Of a DNA stretch of 40,623 nt, positions 7,798-16,671 are shown in pieces. Every line of letters starts with the position of its first letter. Position 1 is the first letter of the stretch. Under the pieces are notes generated by a model. That model saw only the letters and a program-made list of their open reading frames with translations. It did not search any database and was not told the DNA's origin. The position numbers and the translations under genes are program-made. The stretch is taken from contig JAHJOQ010000090.1 of assembly GCA_018820315.1 (NCBI GenBank), forward strand, positions 1 to 40,623, given 5' to 3'. Origin of the DNA: Candidatus Zixiibacteriota bacterium. Lineage in GTDB: Bacteria > Zixibacteria > MSB-5A5 > JAABVY01 > JAHJOQ01.

Positions 7798-8139
7798 GAG
7801 CGAGGTCTTGCGCTGTCTGGAGGAGAGAAACAGAGAGTTTGTCTTGTGCGAGCAATACTGAAGGAACCTCCGATCTTCATTCTTGACGAAGCGACTTCGG
7901 CCCTGAACTCGAAGTCTGAGTATCTCATACAAGATTCTCTGACAAATATACTGAGTGACAAGACTGCTATAATCATCGCCCATTGACTGTCCACCGTTCA
8001 GCATGCAGATAGAATCATAGCGATCGACAAGGGCAAGATCATTGATGATGGCATGCACTCGGAGTTGCTTGAAGGATCTTCGTTTTATCGGGAATTGGCT
8101 ATGAATCAACTGACGTTGCAGTTGCCCGAATCTAACTAA
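7798..8139 (+). pseudogene. ABC exporter ATPase, C-terminal remnant with nonsense codon
   Basis: The frame shows the ABC signature LALSGGEKQRV, Walker B IFILDEATSAL, D-loop and H-loop IIIAH, then a TGA stop (7984-7986), then LSTVQHADRIIAIDKGKI and a typical exporter end to TAA at 8137-8139. In intact family members the residue after the H-loop His is Arg (AHRLST), so TGA most simply arose from CGA by one transition. Walker A, the Q-loop and the membrane domain are absent because the sequence is fused to an integrase remnant. It is a double relic: truncated by rearrangement, then interrupted. Confidence 0.8.
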
Positions 8140-8402
8140 TGAGTGGACATGAGTGGCGATACGCGTCGATGTACTTCCCGACAGTGTTGATCAGTGTGCA
8201 CAATCCGATCGTCCAACCGTGCAACAGAGTGACTACCGCCGGTTGTAGCGAGATTACACCGATGCCAGACGATATTCTATTTCTAAGCTTTCGGATCAGA
8301 TTCTCCGAAAGGTCCTAGCGACATACATATTTGACTGTCGGCCCATGAGAATGAGGCATTATTCGTTGCAACCGCCATCGCACCAGGTACTGTTCTAATG
8401 GC
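8140..8402. other. Intergenic region, nothing recognised
   Basis: No open frame with a ribosome site, no hairpin followed by a T-run and no repeat shared with the rest of the window was noticed between the ABC relic and the end of the phosphoesterase gene. Confidence 0.5.
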
Positions 8403-9683
8403 TCATTGTACAGCCACCGAAGTGATGCCTTTGCCTGTCTCGTACAGAAACACTTCGGCGCCTCCGAACACTTTCTGTCCCGCATCGTTTCTTCTCCAGA
8501 GCCATCCACCGGTGTTGAACAGGTCGAGTCTCTTGTTGTCAGTCAGTTGCTCGTGACTCGCGTGTGGGGGATCGACAGTGTCCCACGAAATGGGAACATG
8601 TGTGTGACCAAAGATCAACTTCAATGGTGCCGGAATGTTTAACTTGGAATCTCTTTCGATGCTTTCAAGCTCTCGCTTGCAGCTCGCATAATAGCGCCAG
8701 AATCTATCGCGCACTTCCGGGTTGTATATAAACTCATCATCATATCTGGTGTCGTTGTATTTCCCAAGTGACTCCATGAGGTCTTTCTTCAGATTGTTTG
8801 AAATGGCGTCCGTCAACCACTCTTTCGGATTGAAGGCCGAGTAATCGAAGAGGTCGTCGATCTTATTGTCAATCCTGTCCATGTACTTCTTCACATTTCC
8901 AAGGTTGTGGTCCTTGACATCGCGTTGGATTTTGCGAATCGTATCGGTGAGCGGTCCCGCCTGCCCGATTCCTGAACAGGAAGCCTGGCAGAGTGGAAAA
9001 TTGATACTCACCAGTTGCTTTATAGTCGGGACATCATCGATCTTGAGACCCTCCTGCAGAATCCCGATCGTCCATTCGCCAAGCAGCGTCCAGAAATACT
9101 CCAGGTAGTGTCCGTGAGTCAGGAGTACGGATTCTCCTTCGTCGGTAACGAGATACAAGTTCGGATATACAAAGATGAAGTTTCCGGGATCTTGATCAGG
9201 CTCCGATATGTGATCCAGGAACAACCCGCCGTACGGGTCGGGTCCGGACCGTATCGTAACTCCGGGCAGCATAGCGCCTCTTGTGACCGCGTCAGGTCTG
9301 TCGTCTACTACACCCGGCACTGCCATCTTAAACTTGCGAGGGACTTTTCCCGCACCTATCTGGTGAATGATGTTGACTTCATATTCCACAGCAGTCCAGA
9401 TGTCGAAATCGTGATTGCCGGGAACATAGATGAACGTGGTCGTAAGACCGTCCTCCTGCATCTTTGTGAAAAGGACTTTTGCAGCGGCAAATGCCTTTTC
9501 ATATCCGACTATAGAGCAATCGAGGACGTCACCGAGCAGGACAAGATAATCGAGTTTTCCGCCGACAGCTTTAACCAGATCTGAGTACATTGAGCCGAGT
9601 ACTGGATTGCCGGCAGGATCGAAGCCGACAAGGCTTCCCATTGGATCGCCACAGTGTAAATCCGAGATGGCAGCAAGTCGCAT
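8403..9683 (-). CDS. Calcineurin-like metallophosphoesterase
   Basis: A 426-residue cytoplasmic protein without a signal peptide. It has the full set of binuclear metal-site motifs in order: SDLHCGD at the N-terminus (D-x-H), LLGDVLD (GDxxD), VPGNHDFD (GNHD), LLTHGHY, and FGHTHVP near the C-terminus (GHxH). An insertion of about 130 residues with little recognisable sequence lies between the last two motifs. Such enzymes hydrolyse phosphomono- or diesters; the substrate is not evident, and the sequence does not look like LpxH, MPPED or the SbcD nuclease. GGAGG on the minus strand precedes the ATG by 6 bases. It stands alone, with about 480 bases to the divergent operon at 10167. Confidence 0.9.
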   Translation of the reverse strand: MRLAAISDLHCGDPMGSLVGFDPAGNPVLGSMYSDLVKAVGGKLDYLVLLGDVLDCSIVGYEKAFAAAKVLFTKMQEDGLTTTFIYVPGNHDFDIWTAVEYEVNIIHQIGAGKVPRKFKMAVPGVVDDRPDAVTRGAMLPGVTIRSGPDPYGGLFLDHISEPDQDPGNFIFVYPNLYLVTDEGESVLLTHGHYLEYFWTLLGEWTIGILQEGLKIDDVPTIKQLVSINFPLCQASCSGIGQAGPLTDTIRKIQRDVKDHNLGNVKKYMDRIDNKIDDLFDYSAFNPKEWLTDAISNNLKKDLMESLGKYNDTRYDDEFIYNPEVRDRFWRYYASCKRELESIERDSKLNIPAPLKLIFGHTHVPISWDTVDPPHASHEQLTDNKRLDLFNTGGWLWRRNDAGQKVFGGAEVFLYETGKGITSVAVQ

Positions 9684-10166
9684 CTCACACCTCCATGCGC
9701 ATTAGCCCCCGTTGATGTTTGTTTACGATGTCGAATTGTTCTAGATCAACCGACTAAGTATAGCTCGCGGACATGTGATTGTCAATGCTTTCGGTAGCAA
9801 TGTCTGATGTGAGTTCCGCGTGGAATCGGACGTGGGGTGAATCGTGGCAATTACCTTTACGAGACACATTCTGCACTGCCCTGCATCGAAATCTCTTGCG
9901 TTTTGGCTATCTCCAGACTATAGTCAGGCATGTTTGAGTCAGTCAGCAAAGTAGAATTCCGGGAGCCTGATAGTCCGGTGCTCCCCAGTCATTGTCAAGC
10001 AAATCCCCCGTACACCTGACGTTAATCTCCCGTTGTCCGTGAGACAATAGAGTCTCTGCCTCTAATAGCCAATAGAAGCATCAACTGAAAATCTATCGCT
10101 ATTTTGGGCGAACGGATGTCTTCTCACGGTTGGATTTTGGTCAACTCATGATGAAGGAGATTTACA
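9684..10166. other. Divergent intergenic region
   Basis: This 483-base stretch separates the phosphoesterase (minus) from the reductase operon (plus) and should hold promoters for both. No clear promoter pair was found. GGGAGC and GCTCCC (about 9960-9985) could form a 6-bp hairpin with a loop of about 13 bases. An AAGGAGA ribosome site (10154-10160) serves the gene at 10167. Confidence 0.4.
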
Positions 10167-11453
10167 GTGTCAGACGATTATTATCAGATGTGGACGGATT
10201 TGGGGTTAGATTTGGAATCCCATGATGCCCTCCTCGGCATTCTTGGTCAGGCCTATCAGGACGTATACTTGTCGCAGAAAAACCGGCCGCGTGGAATGCA
10301 ATATTTCGATTTTGTGATGTCTGAGGTGCACGGATTACGCATAAAGGAACTCCTGGATGCCAAACGACAGGGCAGACCGGTCGTTGGAGCTTTCTGCACC
10401 TTTGTTCCCGAGGAAATGGTCCTGGCGATTGATGGCGTCTGCGTCGGTCTCTGCGCAGGCGCGGAATTCGGTTTTGACGAGGCCGAGAGATATGTACCAC
10501 GCAATACCTGCTCGCTCATAAAATCTATATTCGGCTTCAAGCTTGGCAAAGTTTGTCCTTACATCGAATCAGTCGACCTGCTGGTTGGCGAAAACACATG
10601 TGACGGCAAGAAAAAGGCCTATGAAATACTTGGCACGCTGGTCGATTGCCTCTATGTGATGGACTTGCCCCAGATGAAAAGCGATGCCGGTCGCGCATTA
10701 CTGAAGTCAGAATATACGAAGTTCATGGCGAAGATCGAGGAAATCTCCGGCAAAGAGATCAGTCTGCAGAACCTGCGAAGAGGTGTCCAAATCGCAAATA
10801 ATAAACGAAAGGCCGCACACCGTCTCAACCGGCTGCGTGCTGCGAATCCAGCTCCTATCTCCGGACTTGACGCACTGCTTGTCAATCAGGTCTACTTCTA
10901 CGATGATCCCGTTCGATTCACCGATTCCGTGAATAAGATTTGTGATGAACTTGAGGATCGGATTGCTGAGAATGATGGTGTCTTCGCTCCGGATACACCA
11001 CGGATTCTCATTTCCGGATGTCCCATGGCTGTCCCCAACTGGAAAGTGCCTGCGATAGTCGAAGATTCCGGCGCGGTGATTGTCGGAGAGGAATCCTGCG
11101 TTGGAGAGCGAGGAACGCAGAATCTTGTAGATGTCACTGCCGATTCGTTGGACGGGCTGCTCGATAGTATCGTCGACAGGTACTGCAGAATTGATTGCGC
11201 AATCTTCACTCCCAACGAATCCCGTCTGGATCATGTCAAGCAGTTGGTGCAGCAGTACAAAGCAGACGGCGTCATACATTACTGCCTCCAATTCTGTCAG
11301 CCGTACCAGATGGAGAGTGGCCCTGTGGAAACGGCTCTCGAAAACTCTGACATTCCTGTCCTCCGCATCGACACCGATTACAGCCAGGAAGATGTCGGTC
11401 AGATCAGAACCCGAGTGGAGGCGTTTATCGAGAGGATCAGCGCTCAGTCATGA
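10167..11453 (+). CDS. 2-hydroxyacyl-CoA dehydratase family / double-cubane-cluster reductase
   Basis: A 428-residue protein of the HgdB/BcrC/YjiM family (PF06050). Conserved cysteines typical of the family are visible: C77 in GAFCTFVPEE, C115 in RNTCSLIKS, C145 in ENTCDGKKK, C285 in ISGCPM, C311 in GEESCVGER, and C373/C377 in HYCLQFCQPY. The single-subunit build with an adjacent activase, plus the GCPM and EESCVGER motifs, fits the double-cubane-cluster anaerobic reductases better than two-subunit dehydratases. These proteins receive low-potential electrons from an ATP-driven activase; their natural substrate is mostly unknown. The start is GTG, 6 bases after AAGGAGA. The stop overlaps the activase start (ATGA). 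No partner dehydratase subunit is present. Confidence 0.85.
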   Translation: MSDDYYQMWTDLGLDLESHDALLGILGQAYQDVYLSQKNRPRGMQYFDFVMSEVHGLRIKELLDAKRQGRPVVGAFCTFVPEEMVLAIDGVCVGLCAGAEFGFDEAERYVPRNTCSLIKSIFGFKLGKVCPYIESVDLLVGENTCDGKKKAYEILGTLVDCLYVMDLPQMKSDAGRALLKSEYTKFMAKIEEISGKEISLQNLRRGVQIANNKRKAAHRLNRLRAANPAPISGLDALLVNQVYFYDDPVRFTDSVNKICDELEDRIAENDGVFAPDTPRILISGCPMAVPNWKVPAIVEDSGAVIVGEESCVGERGTQNLVDVTADSLDGLLDSIVDRYCRIDCAIFTPNESRLDHVKQLVQQYKADGVIHYCLQFCQPYQMESGPVETALENSDIPVLRIDTDYSQEDVGQIRTRVEAFIERISAQS

Positions 11454-12217
11454 TTTCCGCAGGAATTGACATCGGATCTCGTACTGTCAAGGTTGTGGTT
11501 GTCTCTGAGAGACATACCGTCAAACGCATTGCCGAGAACACGTTTGATCCACTGTCTGTCTGCACATCCCTACTCGAGGGACTCGAATATGATACAATCA
11601 CCGCTACGGGATACGGTCGTCATCTCTTTGGTCAGCATTTCGAGTGCAATATCATTAGCGAAATAAAGGCGTTCTCAATGGGAGTAAGAGCGGTCGCCGT
11701 CACAAGTAGAACGATTCTTGACATAGGTGGTCAGGACATTAAAGCAATTTCATTGGACCAAGGGGGCAACATGAGAAAGTTCGAGATGAACGACAAATGC
11801 TCCGCTGGGACGGGGCGGTTTCTGGAGATTATGGCATTGGCGCTGGGATGCAGCGTGCGGGGATTCGGGGAACTTGCGCTGACCGCCGACAATGCAGAGA
11901 ATGTAAGCAGCATGTGCACTGTCTTTGCGGAGTCGGAAGTGATATCGATGTTGGCAAAAGGCGCTCCGAGAAACGAGATCGCCCTCGGAATTCACAAGTC
12001 GATCATCGGGCGAGCGAAGTCGATGTTACAGCGGGTATCTCTCGAGGAGAGCCTTGCATTTGTTGGAGGAGTATCACTTAACAGATGTATCGTTCGCCTG
12101 ATAGAGGAGAGTCTTGGCGTTAGGGCTTATGTACCTGATGCGCCGCAATTGATGGGTGCATTGGGATGTGCCCTTCACGGTTTGGGTCAGAAGGAAGCCG
12201 CTTGGGAAAGCTTATAA
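11450..12217 (+). CDS. Acyl-CoA dehydratase activase (BadF/BcrA/HgdC ATPase family)
   Basis: A 255-residue actin-fold ATPase. Phosphate-binding loops GIDIGSRTVK (residues 5-14) and LDIGGQDIK (90-98) are present. C117 in NDKCSAGTGRF and C156 in CTVFAESEV are the two ligands that let the homodimer bind one [4Fe-4S] cluster; their spacing of 39 residues equals that of HgdC. FVGGVSLN near residue 205 and QLMGALGCALHG near the end complete the fold. Known members hydrolyse two ATP to push one electron into the dehydratase or reductase partner. Its start overlaps the stop of that partner by 4 bases, so the two are translationally coupled. Confidence 0.93.
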   Translation: MISAGIDIGSRTVKVVVVSERHTVKRIAENTFDPLSVCTSLLEGLEYDTITATGYGRHLFGQHFECNIISEIKAFSMGVRAVAVTSRTILDIGGQDIKAISLDQGGNMRKFEMNDKCSAGTGRFLEIMALALGCSVRGFGELALTADNAENVSSMCTVFAESEVISMLAKGAPRNEIALGIHKSIIGRAKSMLQRVSLEESLAFVGGVSLNRCIVRLIEESLGVRAYVPDAPQLMGALGCALHGLGQKEAAWESL

Positions 12218-12232
12218 GAGGAGAATCTGAAA

Positions 12233-12580
12233 ATGTATGTTGACGAAGATCTGTTGTTGATTCTGAAGTCAGCCGGAATCGGCGATGGTGCACCCGATTT
12301 GGGATCAAAGCTCATTAACTCGTTCCTTAAGATGCTTCTTGAATCCGGGTCCATCCCTTCGAAGGTCATTTGCTTGAATACAGGTGTCTTCCTGACGACC
12401 AAAGGGTCCGATGTGGAAGATGAAATGAGACAACTATCGGAAGCCGGTGCGGTGGTCTTGTCTTGCGGAACCTGTCTCGATTACTTCGACAGAAAAGAAA
12501 TGCTGATAGTCGGTGAAGCCACTAACATGAGAGACACTGTCGCAGCAATGTTGAGCGCCAAGAAGGTGATAACCCTGTAA
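12233..12580 (+). CDS. YedF-like/DsrE-family small protein
   Basis: A 115-residue soluble protein matching the C-terminal half of YedF, the selenium-metabolism-associated sulfurtransferase-like protein. The hallmark LSCGTCLDYF places C78 and C81 as a CxxC pair, followed by GEATNMRDTV. The N-terminal TusA-like domain of full YedF, with its CP motif, is missing, so this is a stand-alone DsrE-like domain. It starts 16 bases after the activase, with AGAGGAG upstream, so it belongs to the same operon. The genomic link with an activase and HgdB-like reductase suggests sulfur or selenium delivery or a redox role connected with the metallocluster; that is inference. Confidence 0.82.
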   Translation: MYVDEDLLLILKSAGIGDGAPDLGSKLINSFLKMLLESGSIPSKVICLNTGVFLTTKGSDVEDEMRQLSEAGAVVLSCGTCLDYFDRKEMLIVGEATNMRDTVAAMLSAKKVITL

Positions 12581-12662
12581 GAAGACATATGGCTGAATCC
12601 TGATGTCTCGTCTGTGATCATTGAGCTTTCGAGAGCAAGTGCAAACGGTGTCGAAACTGCAG

Positions 12663-12687
12663 AGGCGGATGCGAGGAGCATCCGCCT
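12663..12687. terminator. Bidirectional hairpin between convergent genes
   Basis: AGGCGGATGC (12663-12672), a 5-base loop and GCATCCGCCT (12678-12687) form a perfect 10-bp GC-rich stem between the end of the YedF-like gene and the end of the M16 protease gene. There is no T-run on either side, so it may act through Rho or just stabilise both 3' ends. Confidence 0.55.
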
Positions 12688-12721
12688 TGAGGAAGTCAGA
12701 CCAGTTTATCGGGACCCATTC

Positions 12722-15487
12722 TCATTCTGCGCTATTGAGTTTCTCGATCTTATCGAGACTGGCTCCCGTTCCGATACCCTCAACTCTTCCAATATTCAAG
12801 TTCTTGAGATCTTCCTCGATTCGGACTCTGTCACCTACCACTATTATCACCAGTGATTCGGGTCGAATAAACTTGCTGGCGACGCGAGATGCGGTAGCTT
12901 CGTCAACAGCCGCAACGCGGTCGACATATGTCGACCACCCATCAAGGGGAAGATCGTAGAGCACAAGAGTGTTGAGTCCACCGGCAATCCCACCGTAAGT
13001 TTGGAATCCCTGTGGGAATCCCTTGATGAGACTGCTCTTGGCAAACTCGAGTTCCTCCGCAGTCAGGGGATGGTCCTGCGACACTCCCCGCAGTTCGGAA
13101 ACGATCTCGACGACCGACTCTTTTGTGAACTCCGTATGCACCGGAGCATACGTGATAAATGGAGCGTCATATCGCCCTGCCCTGACGAAAGAGCCTGCAC
13201 CGTAGGTGTAACCCTTGTCTTCGCGCAAATTCATATTGATTCGGCTGACGAATTGACCACCAAGTGCCTGATTCATCACCTGAAACGCCAAATAGTCCGG
13301 ATCAGTCCGGGCCATGGCTACGTTTCCGGCTATTATGGCCGACTGCTCCGCATTCTGTTTGTCGATCACATAAATGACGGGTTCTGTCGGCGTCGGAGGT
13401 GCAGTCAGCTCATGTACTATCACAGTGCCCTGCTCCCACTTGCCGAATACACGCTCGATCTTCTTTCTGGCCTCCGCGAGCGTTATATCGCCGGCAATGG
13501 TAATCGCAGCATTATTGGGGAAGTAGTTGGCCTTATAGTAATCAACGAGATCGGCACGGGTAAGCGCGTTGATGCTTTCTTCGTTCCCGTACCCAGTGTA
13601 CGACTGGCTATATGCGTGATCCTTGCCGTACAATGCCTCAGCAAATGACTTGAGTGCAGCTGTAAACGGCTGCTTGCCTTCCTGAGCGATTTGACCAAGA
13701 TATGTCTTGCGCAAGCGCTCTAATTCTTCTTCAGGAAACGTTGGATTCAAAGCGATATCAGCCATCAACTCCAGGGATGGATCGATGTTTTTTGTAAGTG
13801 AGTTGAGATTGACGTTGGATCCATCAAAATAACTTCCCGTAGTCAGGATGGCTCCCAGTTTTTTCGCCTCGTCGGCAATTTCGAGGGCGACACGGCTCTT
13901 TGTGCCTTCATTCAGCATGTCTGCTGTCAGTGCAGCGGTTCCGAACTTGCCGGCTGCATCGGCAGACCAACCACTCTTCAGCACCAGATTCATCTGAATC
14001 AGGGGTAATTTGTGGTCCTCAACCAGAAGAATCCTGAGTCCATTTGTAAGCGTTGCCTGCTGGATCTCCGGCGGTGAGAAAGAAGGTTCCGGCATTTCTG
14101 TTGGTTTCGTCGATCTGTCAATGACATTGTCGCTCGCGACAAGCATCCCCTGCGGCACGATGTGAATGATTCCGCGTTTGTCGAGATCAATGTATTCTCT
14201 TGCATATTTCATCACACTCTCGATCGTTGCCTTTGAGTATCTTTCCATATCCCATGCGAGATAACCGGGACCACCGAGAAATGTGTTATAGCGATTCAGG
14301 ACATCTGCCCGTCCCCCAAAGCCGCCGACGTTTTCCAAACCTCTTACGTAGGTGGCCTCCCATGTTGTCTTTGCCTGTTCCAGCTCAGAAGGGGTAATGC
14401 CTTCTGTAAGAAGTCTGCGAAGTTCGGCATCCACGGCCTGCTCGATTTCTTCCAGAGTGTGTCCCTGGCGGGCCATAACCTGGATACGAAATGTGCTGCT
14501 CAACTCTGCTGAAGCCTGGTATGCAACGACATTCTGAGCTATCTCCTGCTCGTAGACGAGTGCTTTGTAAAGACGCGATGTTTTTCCCGTCGAAAGTATG
14601 TTCGCCAGCAGGTCAAACTCGGCATCGCCCGGATCGTAGAAAGCAGGAGTGTGCCAGATGTAATCGAGCCGAGCCAGTTCCACATCATCTTCGATGGTGG
14701 CACGTTTGATGTCATCAAGTTTCGGCACCCACCGGGTCATGCGCTGAATCTCGGGACCCGGCATCAGGTTCGCAAAGTACTTATTCACAAGCTGCTTTGC
14801 CTGTTCGGGCTTGAAGTCGCCTGCAATCACAAGTGAAGCATTGTTCGGAGTGTAGTACTGCTTGAAGAAGTTGCCGACATCGTCCAGAGAAGCTGCCGAT
14901 AGATCTTCCATGCTACCGATCACAGGCCATGAATATGGATGATCGTCCGGATACATCAGCTTCAATTCTATCTCCCCTGATGTGCCGTACGGTTGGTTGT
15001 CGACACCCTGTCTGCGTTCGTTCTTCACCACATCACGCTGGTTGTCGAGCTTCTCTTGATCCATCGCGCCGAGGAGGTAACCCATCCTATCCGATTCGAG
15101 CCACAGAGCCAGTTCAAGATAGTTGCTGGGGACATTCTCCCAGAAATTGGTGCGATCTTCCGATGTCGAACCGTTTACCTGTCCTCCAATTTCCTCAAGG
15201 GGTGTGAAATACTCTCCCTGTATGTGCTCGCTGCCCTGGAACATCATATGTTCGAACAGATGAGCGAACCCGGTCCGTCCTTTTACCTCGTTCTTCGATC
15301 CTACGTGGTACCAAATATTCACTGCCACTATCGGGATCGAATGATCCTCGTGCAAGATCACGTCGAGGCCGTTCTCCAAAGTGTACTTCTCGAACTTGAT
15401 CTCCGGCAAGTCAGTCGCTACGGCAGTAGAAAACGCAACCGCAATCAAACCGCAGGCAACTACAATAGCTTTCGACATCTGATACAT
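12722..15487 (-). CDS. Secreted M16 family zinc metallopeptidase, two-domain
   Basis: A 921-residue insulinase-type protease. An N-terminal signal peptide (about residues 1-25, ending AVA) exports it. The first M16 half has the inverted zinc motif HLFEH (H76, E79, H80) and the distal Glu ligand E157 in NERRQG, so it should be active. The second half starts near residue 475 (LTNGLRILLVEDHKLP) and has no HxxEH, as is normal for the non-catalytic half. The length of about 920 fits fused bacterial M16B pairs, which degrade short peptides in the periplasm. GGGAGG precedes the ATG by 9 bases; a second ATG three codons in is possible. It is convergent with the reductase operon and probably monocistronic. 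Confidence 0.94.
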   Translation of the reverse strand: MYQMSKAIVVACGLIAVAFSTAVATDLPEIKFEKYTLENGLDVILHEDHSIPIVAVNIWYHVGSKNEVKGRTGFAHLFEHMMFQGSEHIQGEYFTPLEEIGGQVNGSTSEDRTNFWENVPSNYLELALWLESDRMGYLLGAMDQEKLDNQRDVVKNERRQGVDNQPYGTSGEIELKLMYPDDHPYSWPVIGSMEDLSAASLDDVGNFFKQYYTPNNASLVIAGDFKPEQAKQLVNKYFANLMPGPEIQRMTRWVPKLDDIKRATIEDDVELARLDYIWHTPAFYDPGDAEFDLLANILSTGKTSRLYKALVYEQEIAQNVVAYQASAELSSTFRIQVMARQGHTLEEIEQAVDAELRRLLTEGITPSELEQAKTTWEATYVRGLENVGGFGGRADVLNRYNTFLGGPGYLAWDMERYSKATIESVMKYAREYIDLDKRGIIHIVPQGMLVASDNVIDRSTKPTEMPEPSFSPPEIQQATLTNGLRILLVEDHKLPLIQMNLVLKSGWSADAAGKFGTAALTADMLNEGTKSRVALEIADEAKKLGAILTTGSYFDGSNVNLNSLTKNIDPSLELMADIALNPTFPEEELERLRKTYLGQIAQEGKQPFTAALKSFAEALYGKDHAYSQSYTGYGNEESINALTRADLVDYYKANYFPNNAAITIAGDITLAEARKKIERVFGKWEQGTVIVHELTAPPTPTEPVIYVIDKQNAEQSAIIAGNVAMARTDPDYLAFQVMNQALGGQFVSRINMNLREDKGYTYGAGSFVRAGRYDAPFITYAPVHTEFTKESVVEIVSELRGVSQDHPLTAEELEFAKSSLIKGFPQGFQTYGGIAGGLNTLVLYDLPLDGWSTYVDRVAAVDEATASRVASKFIRPESLVIIVVGDRVRIEEDLKNLNIGRVEGIGTGASLDKIEKLNSAE

Positions 15488-16029
15488 AGTCAGATTCCTC
15501 CCATGTTAGTTCAGGATGTGTACTTACACATTTCTTTGGTAAATGTACGAACTGGACAGTCATTAGGTTACAATTATGGGAGATATTTCTTCATAAACAT
15601 CTGCGGAGGACTGACATTGAGTTTGAAATCTGTAAATCTGTGCGAATGTCTCTGCACTGAGCGCTCCAATTGGGTAATTAATGCGTAGGTTGACATACGC
15701 CCTTTGTTGGCACTCTACACGCCTTGCTATTTTGGGATTATTCACGCAATTCATACAGCGAACATGATATGACATCGGACCGATCAACGGCTTGACACCA
15801 TAGATTAGACATCGGTTTGACAACGTGGCAGATGGATTGAGGGAAAACTCCCCCGTTTCCCTGAGGAAGAAGCCGGCGAATTTATTCGCCGGCTTTATTT
15901 GTTCGTGCTGATTTGATAGCCGCGGACACGCATGGATCAGGAGAGCGGAATCACGGATGCGCCATGCTGACCTTGTTCGAGTAGTGAGCCGAGTGCATCA
16001 TAATACACCAGGCATGTCAAGGTGCCCTG
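15488..16029. other. Intergenic region, no gene seen apart from a hairpin pair
   Basis: This 542-base stretch lies upstream of the M16 gene and downstream of the Rrf2 gene, both on the minus strand. Its only clear structures are the two consecutive hairpins at 15841-15900. Short frames on either strand lack ribosome sites. Confidence 0.45.
15841..15900 (+). terminator. Two consecutive hairpins ending in a T-rich tract
   Basis: GGGAAAAC (15841-15848) can pair with GTTTCCC (15855-15861) with one bulge. It is followed by a perfect 10-bp stem AGCCGGCGAA/TTCGCCGGCT with loop TTTA (15871-15894) and TTATTTG. The second looks like an intrinsic terminator acting on the plus strand, yet no plus-strand gene precedes it. 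It may end a small RNA, or serve the minus-strand Rrf2 transcript with a poor U-tract. Confidence 0.55.
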
Positions 16030-16419
16030 TTACTTTCTCAGAACATACCGGCTGTTGTCGAGGGTGACTCCCTGGAAAGTCTTGATCAGAGTGTCCTGCA
16101 GCTCTGACCAGAATAGCTGCAACGGAGCCCCTTTCTTATCGACATACAAACTCACTTTGATCTTGTCGTTCATCGCTTCGATGATCTGGAGAAAGGTAAT
16201 CTCTGATTTCCTCTTTGCAAGCTGATAACCACCCGTTACCCCTTGATATGATTTCAAAAGTCCCTTGCCAGTAAGCTCCTTGAGTATCTTGGCCAGAAAG
16301 TCGCGCGGGATTGCCTCATTCTCCGCGATCTCCGATATGGAGCTTCGCTTTCCGTCCGGTTGATTTGCCATGTACGACATTGCTCGAAGAGCGTAATCTG
16401 CCTTGCGAGAAATCCTCAT
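16030..16419 (-). CDS. Rrf2 family transcriptional regulator, cysteine-free
   Basis: A 129-residue winged-helix regulator. The family start MRISRKADYALRAMSYMA, the recognition region ISEIAENEAIPRDFLAKILK and the wing KSYQGVTGGYQLAK are all present. Well-known members (IscR, NsrR, RsrR) bind Fe-S clusters through three cysteines near residues 90-105; this protein has no Cys at all, so it must sense something else or act as an apo-regulator. GAGAGG precedes the ATG by 6 bases on the minus strand. It is divergent from the propeller-dockerin gene, about 490 bases away, with a perfect palindrome between them. Confidence 0.9.
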   Translation of the reverse strand: MRISRKADYALRAMSYMANQPDGKRSSISEIAENEAIPRDFLAKILKELTGKGLLKSYQGVTGGYQLAKRKSEITFLQIIEAMNDKIKVSLYVDKKGAPLQLFWSELQDTLIKTFQGVTLDNSRYVLRK

Positions 16420-16551
16420 AATAATCCTCTCTTATCGTTCTCAGATACACCACTCTCATGAATGAGTTCGCGAAAGATGATTTCATGCGAATGATGCAGG
16501 ACTCAATTAGTCTCCAAAGTAATGATCCTTTTTCAAAAAAGCAAGCATTTT

Positions 16552-16578
16552 ATCCATTTACACCGATAACATGAAGTA
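16552..16578 (+). repeat. Upstream element shared with 23612-23638
   Basis: The core TTACACCGATAA, followed by AAGTAT a few bases later and preceded by ATCC, occurs here and at 23612-23638. Both copies lie in gene-start regions of divergent pairs and a CAAAAT follows each within about 20 bases. It may be a binding site or promoter class of this genome. Confidence 0.4.
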
Positions 16579-16657
16579 TTTGTTCCCGACAAAATATCGA
16601 AAAGCGAATTTATGGGTCTTATTCTGCATATGAAATCACACTTCTGTCCATCGAATA

Positions 16658-16671
16658 TCATGTCGACATGA
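16658..16671. promoter_or_regulatory. Perfect 14-bp palindrome
   Basis: TCATGTCGACATGA equals its own reverse complement. It lies about 240 bases from each of the two divergent gene starts, a plausible operator for a dimeric regulator such as the adjacent Rrf2 protein. Binding is inferred only. Confidence 0.4.

Noticed and set aside
7309-7986. A single 225-residue plus-strand frame beginning before tRNA-Ser
   Set aside because: It reads straight through the tRNA gene and joins unrelated integrase and ABC-ATPase fragments; only the parts after 7573 have protein similarity.
12919-12936. Perfect 18-bp palindrome GGTCGACATATGTCGACC
   Set aside because: It lies inside the M16 protease coding sequence near its 3' end, where an operator is unlikely; it fits as ordinary codons for VDRV-type residues.
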